Part shown: piece by piece, positions 1 to 11,672 of the stretch
How the letters are laid out: every line of letters starts with the position of its first letter
Position numbering within the stretch: the stretch's first letter is position 1
Assembly (NCBI RefSeq): GCF_003114835.2
Contig: NZ_AP025028.1
Span: 2,508,001 to 2,572,000 of the forward strand
Direction of reading: 5' to 3'
Source of the DNA: Leptospira kobayashii
GTDB lineage: Bacteria > Spirochaetota > Leptospiria > Leptospirales > Leptospiraceae
DNA: 64,000 bases
Translations under genes and position numbers: made by a program
Notes under the pieces: generated by a model
What the model was told of the DNA's origin: nothing
The model's database searches: none
The model's input: only the letters and a program-made list of their open reading frames with translations

Positions 1-2388
1 TGAATATTCCAAAAGGTCCAAAATGATTTGTCTCATCCTGGTCGCTCCGTCCACAGCCAGGAAAATATATTTCCTTCCCTTTTCATCTAACAAAGGTTTA
101 TATTTTTCCTCTATTTTGGAAAGAAAACTGGTAACCATTCGAAGAGGTTCCTGCAAATCGTGAGAAGCGATGTAAGCAAACTGTTCCAGTTCTCTATTGG
201 AGATCGCAAGTTCCAAGTTTTTATGCTTCAAATCGGAGTTTGCAGTTTTCAATAACATTTCCGTATTTTTCAAATTGGTAATGTTTTTGAAATAAACCGT
301 CAGTCCTTCATGAGATGGAAATACACTGATATCATACCATCTATCATGAGGGTCATAATAATCCTGAAAACGAACAGGTTCGCCGGTTTCCGTTGCTATC
401 TCGAACTGATCGAAAAACTTTTTGGAAGGTTCGTCATTGTACAACTCGTATATACTCTTTCCAATAATCGTTTCCCGTTTGACTCCCAGTAATTTTTCAG
501 CTTCATCATTCCAGTATGTAATAATGTAATCCTTATCCAATGAATAAAATCCGTCCTGAATACTATTCAAAATCGAAATCATTTTACCATTGTATTCGGC
601 TAACTCCTGTTCCTGCTGTTTTCTGTGGGTAATATCCATGATATAACCGTACCAAACAACGGAATCTCCTTCCTTACTTTCGGGATGAGACGCACCTCTC
701 AGCCATACCGTCCTGCCGCCTTTTGTTAAAGTTCTATATTCCAAATTCCAATCAGTCAGATTTTGTCTGGAGTGCTGAATGGAAGAAACCAAACTTTGAA
801 GATCATCAGGATGCACTCTATCGAACGCGGAAGTTGCGTCTTGTTTTACCGCATCGATATCCAATTCCGGTAAAATGGAAAGAAGACCTTTGCTCATAAA
901 TGGAAATCTCATTTTTCCGTCCGAATTCATTTCGAATTGGTAAATAGCTGCAGGAACATTCTCTGTGATTTTCTGCAGGAACTCATTGCTTTGTTTGAGT
1001 TTCTCTTCCGCAATCCTCCGATCGGTAGTATCTCTTGCATAACAAGCCAAGCCGATGATCTCACCGTTATTGTAGATCGGATTAAAACTCACCTCAGACC
1101 AGGATTCATCTCCTATTTCGCTTTTTGGTGCATAAATTTCCTTTCTGAAAGCTTCACCAGCTAATGCCTGTTCGTAGTATCCTCGCCAAAGAGTGAGAAA
1201 TTCCCTAGGAAATGCATCTTCCGGTAGAACATAGTCGCCGGGTTTAAATGTGATTCCCGCATAATTTTTGATGGTATTAATAAACGATTGGTTTGCTGCA
1301 ATCAATTGGAAGTCTGTATTCACGCTCCAAATCAAATCTTCAGTCCCGTTGATCAGTGCTTCCTTATCCCTTCTTTCAAATTCTTTGAGTTCTTCCGCTT
1401 CCTTTTTTTCGGTGATGTCTCTGAAATTATCCACAATCCCGGCAATGGAAGGCTCATGAATCAAATTGGTCACTGTGGACTCAAACCAACGCCAGGTTCC
1501 ATTCTTATGAAGCAGTCTGGAAGTGCAACCGGGCAAAGGTATACCCGGATTTACCAAAGCGCGTCCTATCCCATCCGTTAATTGGCTCCAATCATCGGGA
1601 TAAACTAAGGTAGTCAAATCGGCTTGTAAAAATTCCTCTTCCGTATAACCTAACACTCTTTTAATGGAAGGTGAAATATAAATCGGTTTTATATCCGGGG
1701 TTAAAATCGCAACCGCATCGGTTCCGTTTTCGACCAAAGATCGAAACCGTTTTTCATTTTCAGCCAATTCCTTTTGCAATTGATTTTGTTCAGAGATGAT
1801 CTTTTGCAATCCGTTGAATAACATGGGAACCAGTACGCTGAACAATGCGGATAAAAAAATCAAATTGGAAAAAACGGCAACGCTGGTTTCAAATGCAAAC
1901 GGAATCGTAATGGGACTATTCAAAACCCTCAAATGAATCAAAAGACCCATAACAGTACATAAAAGGGCGTTGATTCCCACTGTTAAAATAGAAACCCATT
2001 GGGGGAAAATCAAAATGGCAATCATAGTAATTGCCAAAAGATAAAGCAAACCTACCCCGAATATACCGAGGTAATACAGTAAAACGATCGCTAACAGATA
2101 ACAGGCAAGTATGAAGAATGACTTTCTGAGCCATACAGGCAAACCTTTGCTAAACGCAATGACTACTACGAAAAGAACTACGATTGTATCGAAAAATGCG
2201 ATCAGAGGAACGCCTGTCTCCAGAGAAGCGCTGACTCCCGGAATGAGAGCGATCAGACTGAAAGGAAGTATGTAAAGAATCAGATCCGCAAAAAGACGAT
2301 TCCTCCAGCCGGACAGATCCAAGACCGTACCTGCAGAACCGGAACAATTCTTTCTTACGGTTTCTTTGTATTTTTCCCAAAGATTCAT
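1..2388 (-). CDS. Multi-PAS membrane sensor histidine kinase (3' end outside window)
   Basis: The reading frame starts at an ATG at 2388 and runs without a stop to the window edge, giving 796 codons; the C-terminal ATPase domain lies outside. The N-terminus (MNLWEKYKETV) is followed by about six hydrophobic helices (residues ~30-180). Four PAS/PAC-type sensor segments follow (roughly 210-335, 345-465, 470-595 and 600-715), several ending in a DITxKK/DTTDRR-like PAC signature. A HisKA phospho-acceptor box reads ASHDLQEPL with the histidine at residue 743. The kinase therefore senses an unknown signal through the membrane region or PAS domains and autophosphorylates in trans. No partner response regulator is visible here. 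The next gene upstream, also on the minus strand, is a chemotaxis receptor. The family call is secure; the ligand is unknown. Confidence 0.9.
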   Translation of the reverse strand, partial: MNLWEKYKETVRKNCSGSAGTVLDLSGWRNRLFADLILYILPFSLIALIPGVSASLETGVPLIAFFDTIVVLFVVVIAFSKGLPVWLRKSFFILACYLLAIVLLYYLGIFGVGLLYLLAITMIAILIFPQWVSILTVGINALLCTVMGLLIHLRVLNSPITIPFAFETSVAVFSNLIFLSALFSVLVPMLFNGLQKIISEQNQLQKELAENEKRFRSLVENGTDAVAILTPDIKPIYISPSIKRVLGYTEEEFLQADLTTLVYPDDWSQLTDGIGRALVNPGIPLPGCTSRLLHKNGTWRWFESTVTNLIHEPSIAGIVDNFRDITEKKEAEELKEFERRDKEALINGTEDLIWSVNTDFQLIAANQSFINTIKNYAGITFKPGDYVLPEDAFPREFLTLWRGYYEQALAGEAFRKEIYAPKSEIGDESWSEVSFNPIYNNGEIIGLACYARDTTDRRIAEEKLKQSNEFLQKITENVPAAIYQFEMNSDGKMRFPFMSKGLLSILPELDIDAVKQDATSAFDRVHPDDLQSLVSSIQHSRQNLTDWNLEYRTLTKGGRTVWLRGASHPESKEGDSVVWYGYIMDITHRKQQEQELAEYNGKMISILNSIQDGFYSLDKDYIITYWNDEAEKLLGVKRETIIGKSIYELYNDEPSKKFFDQFEIATETGEPVRFQDYYDPHDRWYDISVFPSHEGLTVYFKNITNLKNTEMLLKTANSDLKHKNLELAISNRELEQFAYIASHDLQEPLRMVTSFLSKIEEKYKPLLDEKGRKYIFLAVDGATRMRQIILDLLEYS

Positions 2389-2455
2389 AATCTGGGAAAG
2401 TATAAGGAAGTTCTAAACTGTGTCCATCGTTTGTTCTGTCTTTACGGATTTTCCC

Positions 2456-4018
2456 TTAAGAGATTTTGGCAAGAAGCTCTTCCGTTCTCTCCAAAAAAGA
2501 ATACAATGTGTCGAATTCCTCGATCCAGGTAGTCAAAGACGATGCCGACTGGGAAAGCTGCGAGATATTGAGATTGGCTTCTTCCAGGGCGATTTCCTGC
2601 TCTTTAGTGGAATCACGGACTAACCCAGCTTGAGTACTTAAGATCTCGATCGACTTTACGATCTTGTCCTTTTCCGACTCGAAAATTTGCAAAGACGAAA
2701 GACTTTGTTCCAGGTTCCGGTTGATGAGATCGAATCCGGAAAAGATCAAATGAAAGATCTCTTCCACTCCCAAAACGGAATCCGTGCCTTCTTTGGACTT
2801 TTCCAGACTGTTTTTGATTTTTTCCGCAATCTCTTTGGTATGACTTGTGGATCTTGTGGCAAGGTGGCTCACCTCGTCCGCCACCACGGAAAAACCTTTG
2901 CCGGAATCCCCCGCTCTTGCCGCTTCGATCGAAGCATTTAATGCAAGTAAGTTGGTACGGGAAGCAAGTTCGTTCATCACCTGCAAGGTTTTTGCAATCT
3001 CTTCCGCGGATTGTTTGATACCCGCCATAGTAAGATTGGTTCCGCCGATCACTTCCTTTCCCTTGTCGAGATCTTTGCTGAGTACCTTCAAATGGTTTTG
3101 TGTTTCCAAAATCATTTTTTTCAATTCGGTAAAATCATTTTGTAATTTATGAGTTTGTTTTCCTGCAGTATCGATTTCGTCTTGTTGATGATTTGTGGAT
3201 TCGGAGATAAATCTGGCGGCGGAAGAAATCTCTTCCATCTTTGCAGAAGATTCTTCCGACACCGCAGCTTGCGTATTCAAACCTTTTTGCAATTCCGTTA
3301 GGAATTCGCTCGCAAACGATTTTACCTTTTGGATCTGTTCCCTGGAATCTTTCAATCCGGTCAGGATCGATTCGTTTTTTTGAATCGTAGCAAGTGCGAT
3401 CCTTTCGTTTTGTCTGGATTCCTTCAAGTATCCGTTCATCAGTCTCGTTGCGATACATGCGATAAAAACGGCAGTCGCAAGAAAGATATCCGCATTGATC
3501 GTATCAATGAGTCCGATTTCCGATTTGGCGAAACTGGAAACGGTGAATTTCATTCCGTGAAAGTACAAACAAATCTGAAGAACCACTTCCGTGAGAAAAA
3601 TAAAAGAACCTACAATAATGCTAAACCTCAAATTGTTTCGAAGAGGTAAAAGTGTAATGAATAGAATGGATATCATAAAGATATTCTTTCCTTTTCCCAC
3701 TTCGTCGATTCCGTTGGAAGTGAACATAACATTCATAAAACGGAGGACGAAAACAACTATGATATCGCTGATTGCATTATAATAAATCACCCACATGGGT
3801 AATTTTTTGTATTTTAACAAAATGTAACTGATGATGGTGCAAATGAGAAAATAAACGGTCCCACCCACATAAGACTGGTTAACGGAAGAAAATCCCACAC
3901 TGGAGATTCCTATGCCTGTAGCTAAGGCAAAAATCGCCGAGAGATAAAATCGGACATTGGTAACAATTCGTTCTCCTCTGAAAGTGATCGAGCGCTCAAT
4001 TTGTAAATCTTCGTCCAT
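2456..4018 (-). CDS. Methyl-accepting chemotaxis protein with six-helix membrane domain
   Basis: This 520-residue protein opens with about six transmembrane helices (residues ~20-200) and no large periplasmic sensor domain. A long coiled-coil cytoplasmic part follows. The conserved receptor hairpin tip ([15 protein letters not shown], then GFSVVADEV) lies around residues 350-385, which identifies the MCPsignal domain that binds CheA/CheW. There is no C-terminal CheR-binding pentapeptide; the protein ends EELLAKIS. A receptor whose sensing is confined to a polytopic membrane domain may detect membrane-state, redox or small hydrophobic signals, but this is inference. The gene is preceded by a 502-base intergenic region containing a promoter-like repeat that points toward it. 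Confidence 0.93.
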   Translation of the reverse strand: MDEDLQIERSITFRGERIVTNVRFYLSAIFALATGIGISSVGFSSVNQSYVGGTVYFLICTIISYILLKYKKLPMWVIYYNAISDIIVVFVLRFMNVMFTSNGIDEVGKGKNIFMISILFITLLPLRNNLRFSIIVGSFIFLTEVVLQICLYFHGMKFTVSSFAKSEIGLIDTINADIFLATAVFIACIATRLMNGYLKESRQNERIALATIQKNESILTGLKDSREQIQKVKSFASEFLTELQKGLNTQAAVSEESSAKMEEISSAARFISESTNHQQDEIDTAGKQTHKLQNDFTELKKMILETQNHLKVLSKDLDKGKEVIGGTNLTMAGIKQSAEEIAKTLQVMNELASRTNLLALNASIEAARAGDSGKGFSVVADEVSHLATRSTSHTKEIAEKIKNSLEKSKEGTDSVLGVEEIFHLIFSGFDLINRNLEQSLSSLQIFESEKDKIVKSIEILSTQAGLVRDSTKEQEIALEEANLNISQLSQSASSLTTWIEEFDTLYSFLERTEELLAKIS

Positions 4019-4234
4019 ATTATGATACTCTTAAATATCTCCCGGCAAACTTAAGATATAGACCCGGGAAAAGTAAGGTAAGGAAAGAATAAAGCCTTAA
4101 TTATTCCACTAAAAAAAGAGGAAAGTACATGTTTGTTCCTAGCAAGGCCAAAAATGCCAAATTTCGACCTAAAAACCAGAGAGGAGCAAGTTTTTTTGTA
4201 CGAGGCCGGGCCTTCTTATAAGATGGGAGTTTAG

Positions 4235-4365
4235 TATCCCCGCCCTGATTTGGGTGGGGTGATCCACCCGCCACCCAATGAGTTCCAACTAACACATCCG
4301 CATCGAAATGGCAACTTCTCCTTGAACTTATCAGAAAATTCTAAGAAAAAGTTCGCCTTTTTGCC
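4235..4365 (-). repeat. Interspersed promoter/hairpin repeat, copy A
   Basis: Read on the minus strand, this segment begins with GGCAAAAAGGCGAACTTTTT (from 4365). Exactly 85 bases later comes a block starting CATTGGGTGGCGGGTGG (from 4280) and ending AGGGCGGGGA. The same two blocks occur with the same 85-base offset on the plus strand at 36026-36155, while the sequence between them has mostly diverged. The second block can fold into a hairpin (TTGGGTGG pairing with CCACCCAA, inner GGTG/CACC). A -10-like TGTGTT precedes it. A 64-codon open frame across the repeat (4101-4295, minus) has no family resemblance and is not called as a gene. The orientation suggests it could drive the chemotaxis receptor gene with a long leader. 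Confidence 0.7.
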
Positions 4366-4440
4366 GAACAATCCCCCGCGCCCCGGATAGAGGGAGCGCC
4401 CCCGTCGACCGATAGCCGGGAATGGCGCCCATAAAATGAG
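4366..4440. repeat. GC-rich palindromic segment next to repeat A
   Basis: The stretch is much richer in G+C than its surroundings and has short inverted motifs (GGCGCC, GTCGAC). It sits next to the AAAAGGCG block of repeat A. A similar GC-rich segment sits at the same side of copy B (about 35905-36003) and another at about 63850-63925. No gene is visible. The rest of 4019-4520 holds only AT-rich sequence, with a plausible promoter for the downstream gap gene around 4460-4510. Confidence 0.4.
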
Positions 4441-4511
4441 TGACAGAGTGCCCTAATCCGTAATTTTGTTAATTAATTCCCTGTAATTTAATAAAAATAG
4501 ACCATCTCTAG

Positions 4512-5528
<1,017 letters not shown>

Positions 5529-5529
5529 G

Positions 5530-6717
5530 ATGAATCTTCCTAAAATCGAAAGCGAAAATTTCAAAGGCAAAAGAGTCTTTTTACGAGTTGATTTCAATGT
5601 TCCCGTAGAAAACGGCAAAACAACGGACACAACCCGGATAGAAAAGACTCTTCCCACAATCGAGCTCCTTATACAAAAAGGGGCTCGTGTGATCATAGGA
5701 AGTCATTTGGGACGTCCCAAAGGCAAACCTGATCCTCAGTATTCCATGCGTCCCGTTTACGAGGCGTTTTCGAAACTGACAAATGCAAAAGTATTATTTT
5801 CAGAAGATGTAATCGGACCGAAAGCGGTTGCACTTTCCAAAGAGTTGAAAGACGGAGAAATCCTCCTTCTGGAAAACCTTCGTTTTCATGCGGAAGAAGA
5901 AGAAAACGAAAAAGGTTTCTGCAAAAAATTAGCGGAACTGGCTGATGTTTATATCAACGATGCCTTCGGTGCCGCTCATAGAGCTCACGCATCTACGGAA
6001 GGTGTGGCGCATTTGCTTCCTGCATTTGCAGGACTTCTCATGCGAAAGGAAATCGAAATGTTGGGCGGACTTCTGGCTCGCCCCGAACGCCCGTTTGTTG
6101 CCATCGTAGGCGGTTCCAAAGTTTCTTCCAAATTCGCAATCCTCAAAAACCTAAGTGACAAAGTGGATCATCTGCTCATCGGCGGAGGAATGTCCTATAC
6201 TTTTCTAAAGTCAAGAGCTGTCCCGATCGGAAATTCTCTTTTTGAAAAAGAATTCGAATCCCAAGCCTTCCAATTGATTGACCGTGCGGGAGTCAACGGG
6301 ATCGACTTACAGATCCCAGTCGATCATGTGATCGCGGATAAATTCGATGCCAATGCCAAAACAAAGAATGTGGATAAGATGGGAATTTTGGACGGTTGGA
6401 TGGCGATGGACATAGGTCCGAAGACCATCGACAACTATATCAAAGTCATCAAAGACGCAAAAACGATTCTTTGGAACGGTCCGATGGGCGTTTTTGAAAT
6501 GGATAAATTTGCCAAAGGAACGATTGAAATTGCGAAAGCAGTCAGTAAGTCCAAGGCGAAAACGATTGTGGGCGGTGGAGACTCGATTGCAGCGGTGAAC
6601 AAAGCCGGTGTTGCCGATAAGATCACTCACATCTCCACCGGGGGCGGTGCCTCTCTTGAATTTTTAGAAGGAAAAACCCTACCAGGTGTTGCCTGTTTGG
6701 TAAAAAAGGAAGATTGA
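5530..6717 (+). CDS. pgk: Phosphoglycerate kinase
   Basis: The 395-residue protein transfers phosphate from 1,3-bisphosphoglycerate to ADP. The N-terminal RVDFNVP, the [10 protein letters not shown] substrate loop, the [13 protein letters not shown] segment and the C-terminal nucleotide loop GGGDSIAAV are visible. The start chosen is the ATG at 5530, one base after the gap stop codon. A longer in-frame extension back to 5461 would overlap gap and lacks family resemblance. It is followed one base later by tpiA, so the three glycolytic genes are almost certainly co-transcribed and possibly translationally coupled. Confidence 0.98.
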   Translation: MNLPKIESENFKGKRVFLRVDFNVPVENGKTTDTTRIEKTLPTIELLIQKGARVIIGSHLGRPKGKPDPQYSMRPVYEAFSKLTNAKVLFSEDVIGPKAVALSKELKDGEILLLENLRFHAEEEENEKGFCKKLAELADVYINDAFGAAHRAHASTEGVAHLLPAFAGLLMRKEIEMLGGLLARPERPFVAIVGGSKVSSKFAILKNLSDKVDHLLIGGGMSYTFLKSRAVPIGNSLFEKEFESQAFQLIDRAGVNGIDLQIPVDHVIADKFDANAKTKNVDKMGILDGWMAMDIGPKTIDNYIKVIKDAKTILWNGPMGVFEMDKFAKGTIEIAKAVSKSKAKTIVGGGDSIAAVNKAGVADKITHISTGGGASLEFLEGKTLPGVACLVKKED

Positions 6718-6718
6718 T

Positions 6719-7468
6719 ATGAGAAGAAAGATCATCGCTGGAAACTGGAAAATGAATCTTACATTGTCGGAAGCAAAAACGATTGCTTCCGGTCTTGCCG
6801 GAAAACTCGGACAAACCGGGCCGGAAGTTATGGTCTTTCCAAGCTCTATCCACTTACCTAGTGTAAGCGAAATCCTGCAAAACACAAATGTGATCGTAGG
6901 TTCGCAAAACGCATACCAGTCGGGACTCACTGCCATGACGGGGGAGATTTCTCCGGTTCAGTTGAAAGAATTGGGAATCTCGACTTCTCTCGTAGGTCAC
7001 TCGGAAAGAAGACAATTTTTAGGGGAAACAAACGCGATCCTAAATGAAAAAGTAAAGTTTTTACTCAGCCAAGGATTTCGAGTCATTTATTGTATCGGCG
7101 AAACCTTAAGCGAAAGAGAAGCCGGAAATACTTTCAACGTATTAAGCACTCAAATCAAACAGGGATTGAATGGGATCGAAAGTTCCCTATTCGAAAGACT
7201 CATCATTGCCTATGAGCCTGTCTGGGCAATCGGAACCGGAAAGGTAGCTACACCGGAACAAGCGGAAGAAGCTCACTCTTTCATTCGCAAAGAAGTAGCG
7301 GGATTATTTGTGGGTGCCGCATCGATTGCGGAAGCCATCCAAATTCTCTACGGCGGTTCCGTAAAATCGGACAATATCGCTTCCCTACTCGCCAAACCGA
7401 ATATAGACGGCGGCCTCGTGGGTGGCGCAAGCCAAAAATTAGATTCATTTTTATCACTGATTATTTAA
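6719..7468 (+). CDS. tpiA: Triosephosphate isomerase
   Basis: This 249-residue TIM-barrel enzyme interconverts dihydroxyacetone phosphate and glyceraldehyde 3-phosphate. It starts [12 protein letters not shown] and carries the catalytic histidine in VGHSERR and the catalytic glutamate in [11 protein letters not shown]. The phosphate-binding GGSV and GGLVGGAS motifs are near the C-terminus. The ATG at 6719 lies one base after the pgk stop. The secG start follows ten bases after its stop. Confidence 0.98.
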   Translation: MRRKIIAGNWKMNLTLSEAKTIASGLAGKLGQTGPEVMVFPSSIHLPSVSEILQNTNVIVGSQNAYQSGLTAMTGEISPVQLKELGISTSLVGHSERRQFLGETNAILNEKVKFLLSQGFRVIYCIGETLSEREAGNTFNVLSTQIKQGLNGIESSLFERLIIAYEPVWAIGTGKVATPEQAEEAHSFIRKEVAGLFVGAASIAEAIQILYGGSVKSDNIASLLAKPNIDGGLVGGASQKLDSFLSLII

Positions 7469-7478
7469 AGGAAAAACT

Positions 7479-7820
7479 ATGGGATTTTTAATCGGAACAA
7501 TCGTTACTCTATTCGTACTTCTATCACTGTTTTTGATTCTTCTTGTGATGATTCAAACCGGTAAAGGGGGATCTGCCGGGATGCTTGGCGGATCTACAGC
7601 AAGTCAATCCGTATTCGGTGCATCGACTGCGGACGTAATGACCAAAACAACAAGAGTGGCTGCGATCCTCTTCATTCTACTCTCTTTGACATTGTCCTTT
7701 CTTTTTGCAAAAAAAGACGATGTATTGCTTCCCGAAGTAGAACCAACACTTGAAACTCCAGTGGATGCAACAAATACAAATGAAGCTACACCGGTTACTC
7801 CTTCTAGCCCAGCTAAGTAG
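7479..7820 (+). CDS. secG: Preprotein translocase subunit SecG
   Basis: The 113-residue protein has two transmembrane helices (about residues 5-25 and 52-74) separated by the typical glycine- and serine-rich loop containing [15 protein letters not shown]. It is the non-essential stimulating subunit of the SecYEG channel. A polar Thr/Pro-rich tail of about 35 residues follows, longer than in many SecG proteins. Placement directly after tpiA is a known arrangement in several bacterial groups. AAAGGAAAAACT precedes the ATG. Confidence 0.95.
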   Translation: MGFLIGTIVTLFVLLSLFLILLVMIQTGKGGSAGMLGGSTASQSVFGASTADVMTKTTRVAAILFILLSLTLSFLFAKKDDVLLPEVEPTLETPVDATNTNEATPVTPSSPAK

Positions 7821-8451
7821 CCTTATCCCCTTATGCGTTGTCTCGCTCACTGCCGAGACCACGCATAATGTTCGGGAAAAACAATTAGACCAAGAAATTC
7901 TATCCCTCTACAAAGATCTTTCCCGAGCAAGAGAACTTCTATCTTACGATAAGATCCAAACGGTTCCGGGCAATACCACTGTAAGTTTTGTAGGCACTTA
8001 CCCGAACAGAACCGGTGTAAAAATTAGAAAATTCAATATCGATGCAGATCCAGGGCCTAAAGGCAGGGTCAAATCTTCCGAAGAAAAATCAATCCTACTC
8101 GAATTCAACGGTTCCACTCTTTCCCGCGTGGAAGTATCCGTCATTTCGGAAGATGTGCAAATAGAACAAAAATCGAAAACCCTGATCATAGATACGTCTC
8201 CATTGGATGACAATTTGAATGACATGGAGATTCGTTTTTCCGGGTTAGACGGTCTTTCCAGATTTACCCTCGCGGATTTTCAAAACGATGATGTAAAACC
8301 GGAACGAAATAATTTTAAAAAAGATTTTTATATTAAATTTTTATTGGATTTTCATTCTCAGATTTCCTCGATTATCGCATCTCAAAAAAACCAGGGACTC
8401 AAAGGTCAGAAGAATATGTTAAAACAACTGAACGGATCTTTGAAGTATTGA
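7783..8451 (+). CDS. Exported protein of unknown function
   Basis: No family is recognised. The start is placed at the ATG at 7783 because the residues that follow ([18 protein letters not shown]) form a clear signal peptide, with probable cleavage after SLTA near residue 25. This start lies 38 bases inside secG in another frame. An upstream ATG at 7750 would add eleven residues before the signal. The mature part of about 197 residues is polar with probable beta-strand content and no cysteines. The gene lies between secG and a histidine kinase gene starting four bases after its stop, so it may belong to the following signalling module. Function unknown. Confidence 0.75.
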   Translation, partial: KLHRLLLLAQLSSLIPLCVVSLTAETTHNVREKQLDQEILSLYKDLSRARELLSYDKIQTVPGNTTVSFVGTYPNRTGVKIRKFNIDADPGPKGRVKSSEEKSILLEFNGSTLSRVEVSVISEDVQIEQKSKTLIIDTSPLDDNLNDMEIRFSGLDGLSRFTLADFQNDDVKPERNNFKKDFYIKFLLDFHSQISSIIASQKNQGLKGQKNMLKQLNGSLKY

Positions 8452-8455
8452 TTTT

Positions 8456-9616
8456 ATGATCGAGCCAGTGATTCGCAAACGTCCGGATATTCCCGAATCC
8501 ATTGAAAAGATTACGGAAAAAGCAAGGGAATTGGAAGCTATCTACGACGTGGTTCAGGATCCGTTAGTGCTCATCGATTCGGATTTTAAAGTCCAAAGAG
8601 CAAATCTTGCAACGATTCAATTTGCGAAAAATCATGATTTCGAAAGTGTCTTGAACAAACCTTGTTATGAAGTATTGTATCAAAGAACGGATATCTGTCC
8701 CTACTGCCCTGCCGCGCAAACCGTAGACAAAAAAGAAAACGGATTTCAGAATTTTTTAACACCGAAGTCCAGAGAGATTTTTTTCAAAGTGGGTGAAAAG
8801 AAACAAACCTTACAATTGGAATTTTATCCTTATCCTAAAAATGAAGGGGAACATTGGATTGTTGAAAAGATATCCGATGTTACAAAACAAAAAGAAAAAG
8901 AAGAAGAATCCTTCCGTATGCGTAACCTTGCGTCTCTAGGGATTCTTGTATCGGGAATTGCCCACGAGTTGAACAATCCGCTAACAGGGATTAGCCTAAC
9001 TTTACAAAATTTAAAAGCGAATTGGCAGAATGCAAGTCCCGAACAAATCGAGAAAAGACTTGAGATGATCAAAAACGATATCTCACGCGCAGCAATCATA
9101 GTGTCGGACATCATTTCATTTGCCAAATCGGATCGGGTGAAAGTAACTCTGGGAGATATTATAGATACGATCAATCGTGCAAAAGATACGGTTGTCAGAC
9201 TCTATCCCCACTTAAGCAAAAATATAAATTGGAAAATTCTATTCGATCACGAATATCAATTCCCGTTCCACCCTCAGAAGATGGAACGATTGTTTATGAA
9301 TATATTCAGAAACTCACTCCAGGCATTTGATTACAGACCCGGAGAGATCACAATCGACGTGAGAAAAACCAAAAACTGGATTCACATCATTGTGGAAGAC
9401 AATGCGGGAGGAATTCCCGAAGCAATCATTCAAAAAATATTCGATCCTTTTTTTACAAATAACAAGTCCGGAACAGGAACAGGTCTTGGCCTTTCCATTT
9501 GTTATTCCATAGTTCAAGAACATGACGGAACCATCTCCGTCAAATCCACGGAAGGAAAAACAAGATTTACTATTTCTTTTCCCGCTTCGGGGGAAAATAC
9601 GGAAGATCCGTTATGA
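8456..9616 (+). CDS. PAS-domain sensor histidine kinase, soluble
   Basis: The 386-residue protein has no membrane segment. An N-terminal PAS domain (about 25-150) carries a cysteine cluster: Cys70 and a CPYCP motif (Cys81, Cys84). The HisKA box reads [13 protein letters not shown] with His170 as phospho-acceptor. The catalytic ATPase domain has the N box (IFRNSLQAF), G1 (DNAGGIP), F box (FDPFFT) and G2 (GTGTGLGLS). The paired cysteines suggest redox or metal sensing, but that is inference. The next gene, overlapping by four bases, starts with a receiver domain and is the likely phosphorylation partner. Confidence 0.93.
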   Translation: MIEPVIRKRPDIPESIEKITEKARELEAIYDVVQDPLVLIDSDFKVQRANLATIQFAKNHDFESVLNKPCYEVLYQRTDICPYCPAAQTVDKKENGFQNFLTPKSREIFFKVGEKKQTLQLEFYPYPKNEGEHWIVEKISDVTKQKEKEEESFRMRNLASLGILVSGIAHELNNPLTGISLTLQNLKANWQNASPEQIEKRLEMIKNDISRAAIIVSDIISFAKSDRVKVTLGDIIDTINRAKDTVVRLYPHLSKNINWKILFDHEYQFPFHPQKMERLFMNIFRNSLQAFDYRPGEITIDVRKTKNWIHIIVEDNAGGIPEAIIQKIFDPFFTNNKSGTGTGLGLSICYSIVQEHDGTISVKSTEGKTRFTISFPASGENTEDPL

Positions 9617-10608
9617 AAAAAAAATCCATTCTGATCGTAGAAGACATTCATTCCATTCGGGAAGCCATTCTGGATCTCTTATCCATAAAGTACGAAGTAT
9701 TCGGAGCGGAACATTTTGAAGAGGCTGCATGGCATCTCCAAAACCAGCAGATTGATTTGACAATCACAGACATTCGCCTACCGGGAAAGTCGGGGATTGA
9801 TGTAGTCAAGTTCATTCAAAAGGAATATCCGGACGTATTGTACGCCCTAATGACAGCTTACAATATCAATGATTACATACGTTATGCGAAAGAATATCAC
9901 ATTTGGAATATCATTCCGAAGTATTCCTTTCTGGATATTCACTTAATCGAGGTTATGGTGGAAAAGCTGCTTTCCAACGACATATTCGGAGTTGAAAAGT
10001 ATTTCGGAAAGGACTTCACCATCCATGACAAATCACTACTGGGCGGATTTGAAGAAGCCCCTAAAAACGGAGTGATCTACAAGCAGATCCGGTCCGACCA
10101 GGATCGTTCGATCTTATGTGGCAAAATCTCAAAATATCTGATCCAATTGGGAGCTCCGAAAGCAATTCAGCAGGTGTTGGAAGAGCTCACTTCGAACGCA
10201 ATGATTCGTGCTCCCAGAACGATTACAGGCGATTATAAATATCAGTTTGAAATTCCTTCTCATGATATGGTGGTTCCCGTGGATAATATAGAACTATCTC
10301 CGGAGGATTATTTTCAGATCGGATACGGGTCGACAAACACGACTTTGTTTATTGTCGTCAAAGACCAGTTTGGTTCCTTAAAAAAAGAAGAGATCTTGCA
10401 CAGATTGGATCGTCATATCAGCCTTGATGAAACTACCGGATTTCCCAAAGGTCTGGAGGATTCGCACGGACGAGGACTTTATATCTGTCGTGAGATTTCG
10501 GATCAATTGATCTTCAACATCACTCCGGGAAAATGTACCGAGACGATTGCAATGATCAATCGAGAAGGAAGAACCGGATTCAAGTCTCTTTCCATTTACG
10601 AAGTTTAA
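9613..10608 (+). CDS. Response regulator with receiver domain fused to an RsbW-like ATPase domain
   Basis: Residues 1-120 form a receiver domain: acidic pair Glu10/Asp11, phospho-acceptor Asp53 in [12 protein letters not shown], Thr in LMTAY and Lys in IIPKYS. Residues about 165-320 resemble a GHKL ATPase of the anti-sigma-kinase (SpoIIAB/RsbW) type: an N-box-like [11 protein letters not shown] and a G-box-like [12 protein letters not shown] followed by a final strand. There is no DNA-binding domain, and no HisKA domain. The ATGA overlap with the upstream kinase gene implies coupled translation and a cognate pair. Its output may be protein phosphorylation or sigma/anti-sigma partner binding. 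The C-terminal assignment is by motif only. Confidence 0.8.
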   Translation: MKKKSILIVEDIHSIREAILDLLSIKYEVFGAEHFEEAAWHLQNQQIDLTITDIRLPGKSGIDVVKFIQKEYPDVLYALMTAYNINDYIRYAKEYHIWNIIPKYSFLDIHLIEVMVEKLLSNDIFGVEKYFGKDFTIHDKSLLGGFEEAPKNGVIYKQIRSDQDRSILCGKISKYLIQLGAPKAIQQVLEELTSNAMIRAPRTITGDYKYQFEIPSHDMVVPVDNIELSPEDYFQIGYGSTNTTLFIVVKDQFGSLKKEEILHRLDRHISLDETTGFPKGLEDSHGRGLYICREISDQLIFNITPGKCTETIAMINREGRTGFKSLSIYEV

Positions 10609-11672
10609 AAAATCCGCAATTGATAAAGATCTCTTTTGGTTTCGAGATAGAATGTATTTTTATCTTTTCCCGGAAAAAACCGGATCGGAGATTCGGTCGA
10701 CGCTAAAGTTTTGGTTCTGATTTTTTTTCCATCCGCATTTAAGAATACAATCCCTTTGTCTTGCCCGTAGACAAATCCGTTTCCTGTTGCAAATACAGCT
10801 TGGTAAACGGATCCGGTCTTATCTTTTTTTTCAACCCAGGACATCTTTCCTTCTTCGTAAAATTCCAAACCATTAGGTAAATTCAAAAGAGTGTTTCCGT
10901 TATCCGCTATAGACAAATAAACCTTATGAGGAAAATAATGTTCCGTCTCCCATTCTTCCTTTACTTCGCCTTTCTCGTCCAAAATCAGAAAAGAATCTTT
11001 TTTTCCGGTAGAAAAATGAACAACGACAAAACTTCCATTTGGTGAGATGGCAAGGGATTTGAAAAAAGATTCTTTGCGATCAACGGACAAATCCAGAGAA
11101 TACAAAGAGTTTCCCTTTTCATCCACCCGGTAGATTTCTCCGCCGGAAAACAAAACTACCGCTCCTTTGCCTGCATGGTCAAAATCGAAATCGGTTAAAA
11201 ATCGCCCGTTCAATTCACCGAGCCCTACACGATTTCCACTACTATCCAAAAGAAAAACCGTATTATTATCACCTGACAAGTACAATACGGGTGAGGAAAA
11301 ATAACCGGATCTGGGATAGGAATTGATCGGTTTTTTCCAAAACAGTTCTCCCGAATCGTCGAAAAAATTAACTTCATCACCTATCTTTTGATATTCGATA
11401 TGTCCCGGCGCGAGCAATGCAAAATCAACCCGATTGGGCTCTTCGTAATCGACGAATTTACTTGTAACGAAAGAAAAATACTTATTCCCTATCCGGTATC
11501 CGTTCAAAGTTTTTAAGGGATTTTCCCCGTCTTTGGGAATCGAAGTTCCGAAACCACCTTCTTTGTTCCAAACCCAAGTTTCTTTGACAGAAGACAACAT
11601 AGGCAAATGAATATCCCAAAGAAAAAAGAAAAGAGTGAAGAATACGAATACGGATAGAAAAAATTGGAACAT
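10605..11672 (-). CDS. Membrane-anchored protein, probable beta-propeller
   Basis: The 355-residue protein has a single N-terminal hydrophobic segment (about residues 3-22), probably an uncleaved anchor or signal. A beta-rich region follows, with repeated short strands such as [12 protein letters not shown] and [12 protein letters not shown] that recall propeller blades. No catalytic motif or named family is recognised. It is the last gene of the long minus-strand run and overlaps the cinA stop region by one base. Its stop codon overlaps the end of the converging receiver-fusion gene, so no terminator space exists between them. Function unknown. Confidence 0.75.
   Translation of the reverse strand: MFQFFLSVFVFFTLFFFLWDIHLPMLSSVKETWVWNKEGGFGTSIPKDGENPLKTLNGYRIGNKYFSFVTSKFVDYEEPNRVDFALLAPGHIEYQKIGDEVNFFDDSGELFWKKPINSYPRSGYFSSPVLYLSGDNNTVFLLDSSGNRVGLGELNGRFLTDFDFDHAGKGAVVLFSGGEIYRVDEKGNSLYSLDLSVDRKESFFKSLAISPNGSFVVVHFSTGKKDSFLILDEKGEVKEEWETEHYFPHKVYLSIADNGNTLLNLPNGLEFYEEGKMSWVEKKDKTGSVYQAVFATGNGFVYGQDKGIVFLNADGKKIRTKTLASTESPIRFFPGKDKNTFYLETKRDLYQLRIF

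Noticed and set aside
4101..4295. Open frame of 64 codons on the minus strand in the intergenic region before gap
   Set aside because: It lies across repeat A, starts inside its hairpin block, and has no protein-like pattern or ribosome-binding site; better explained by the repeat.
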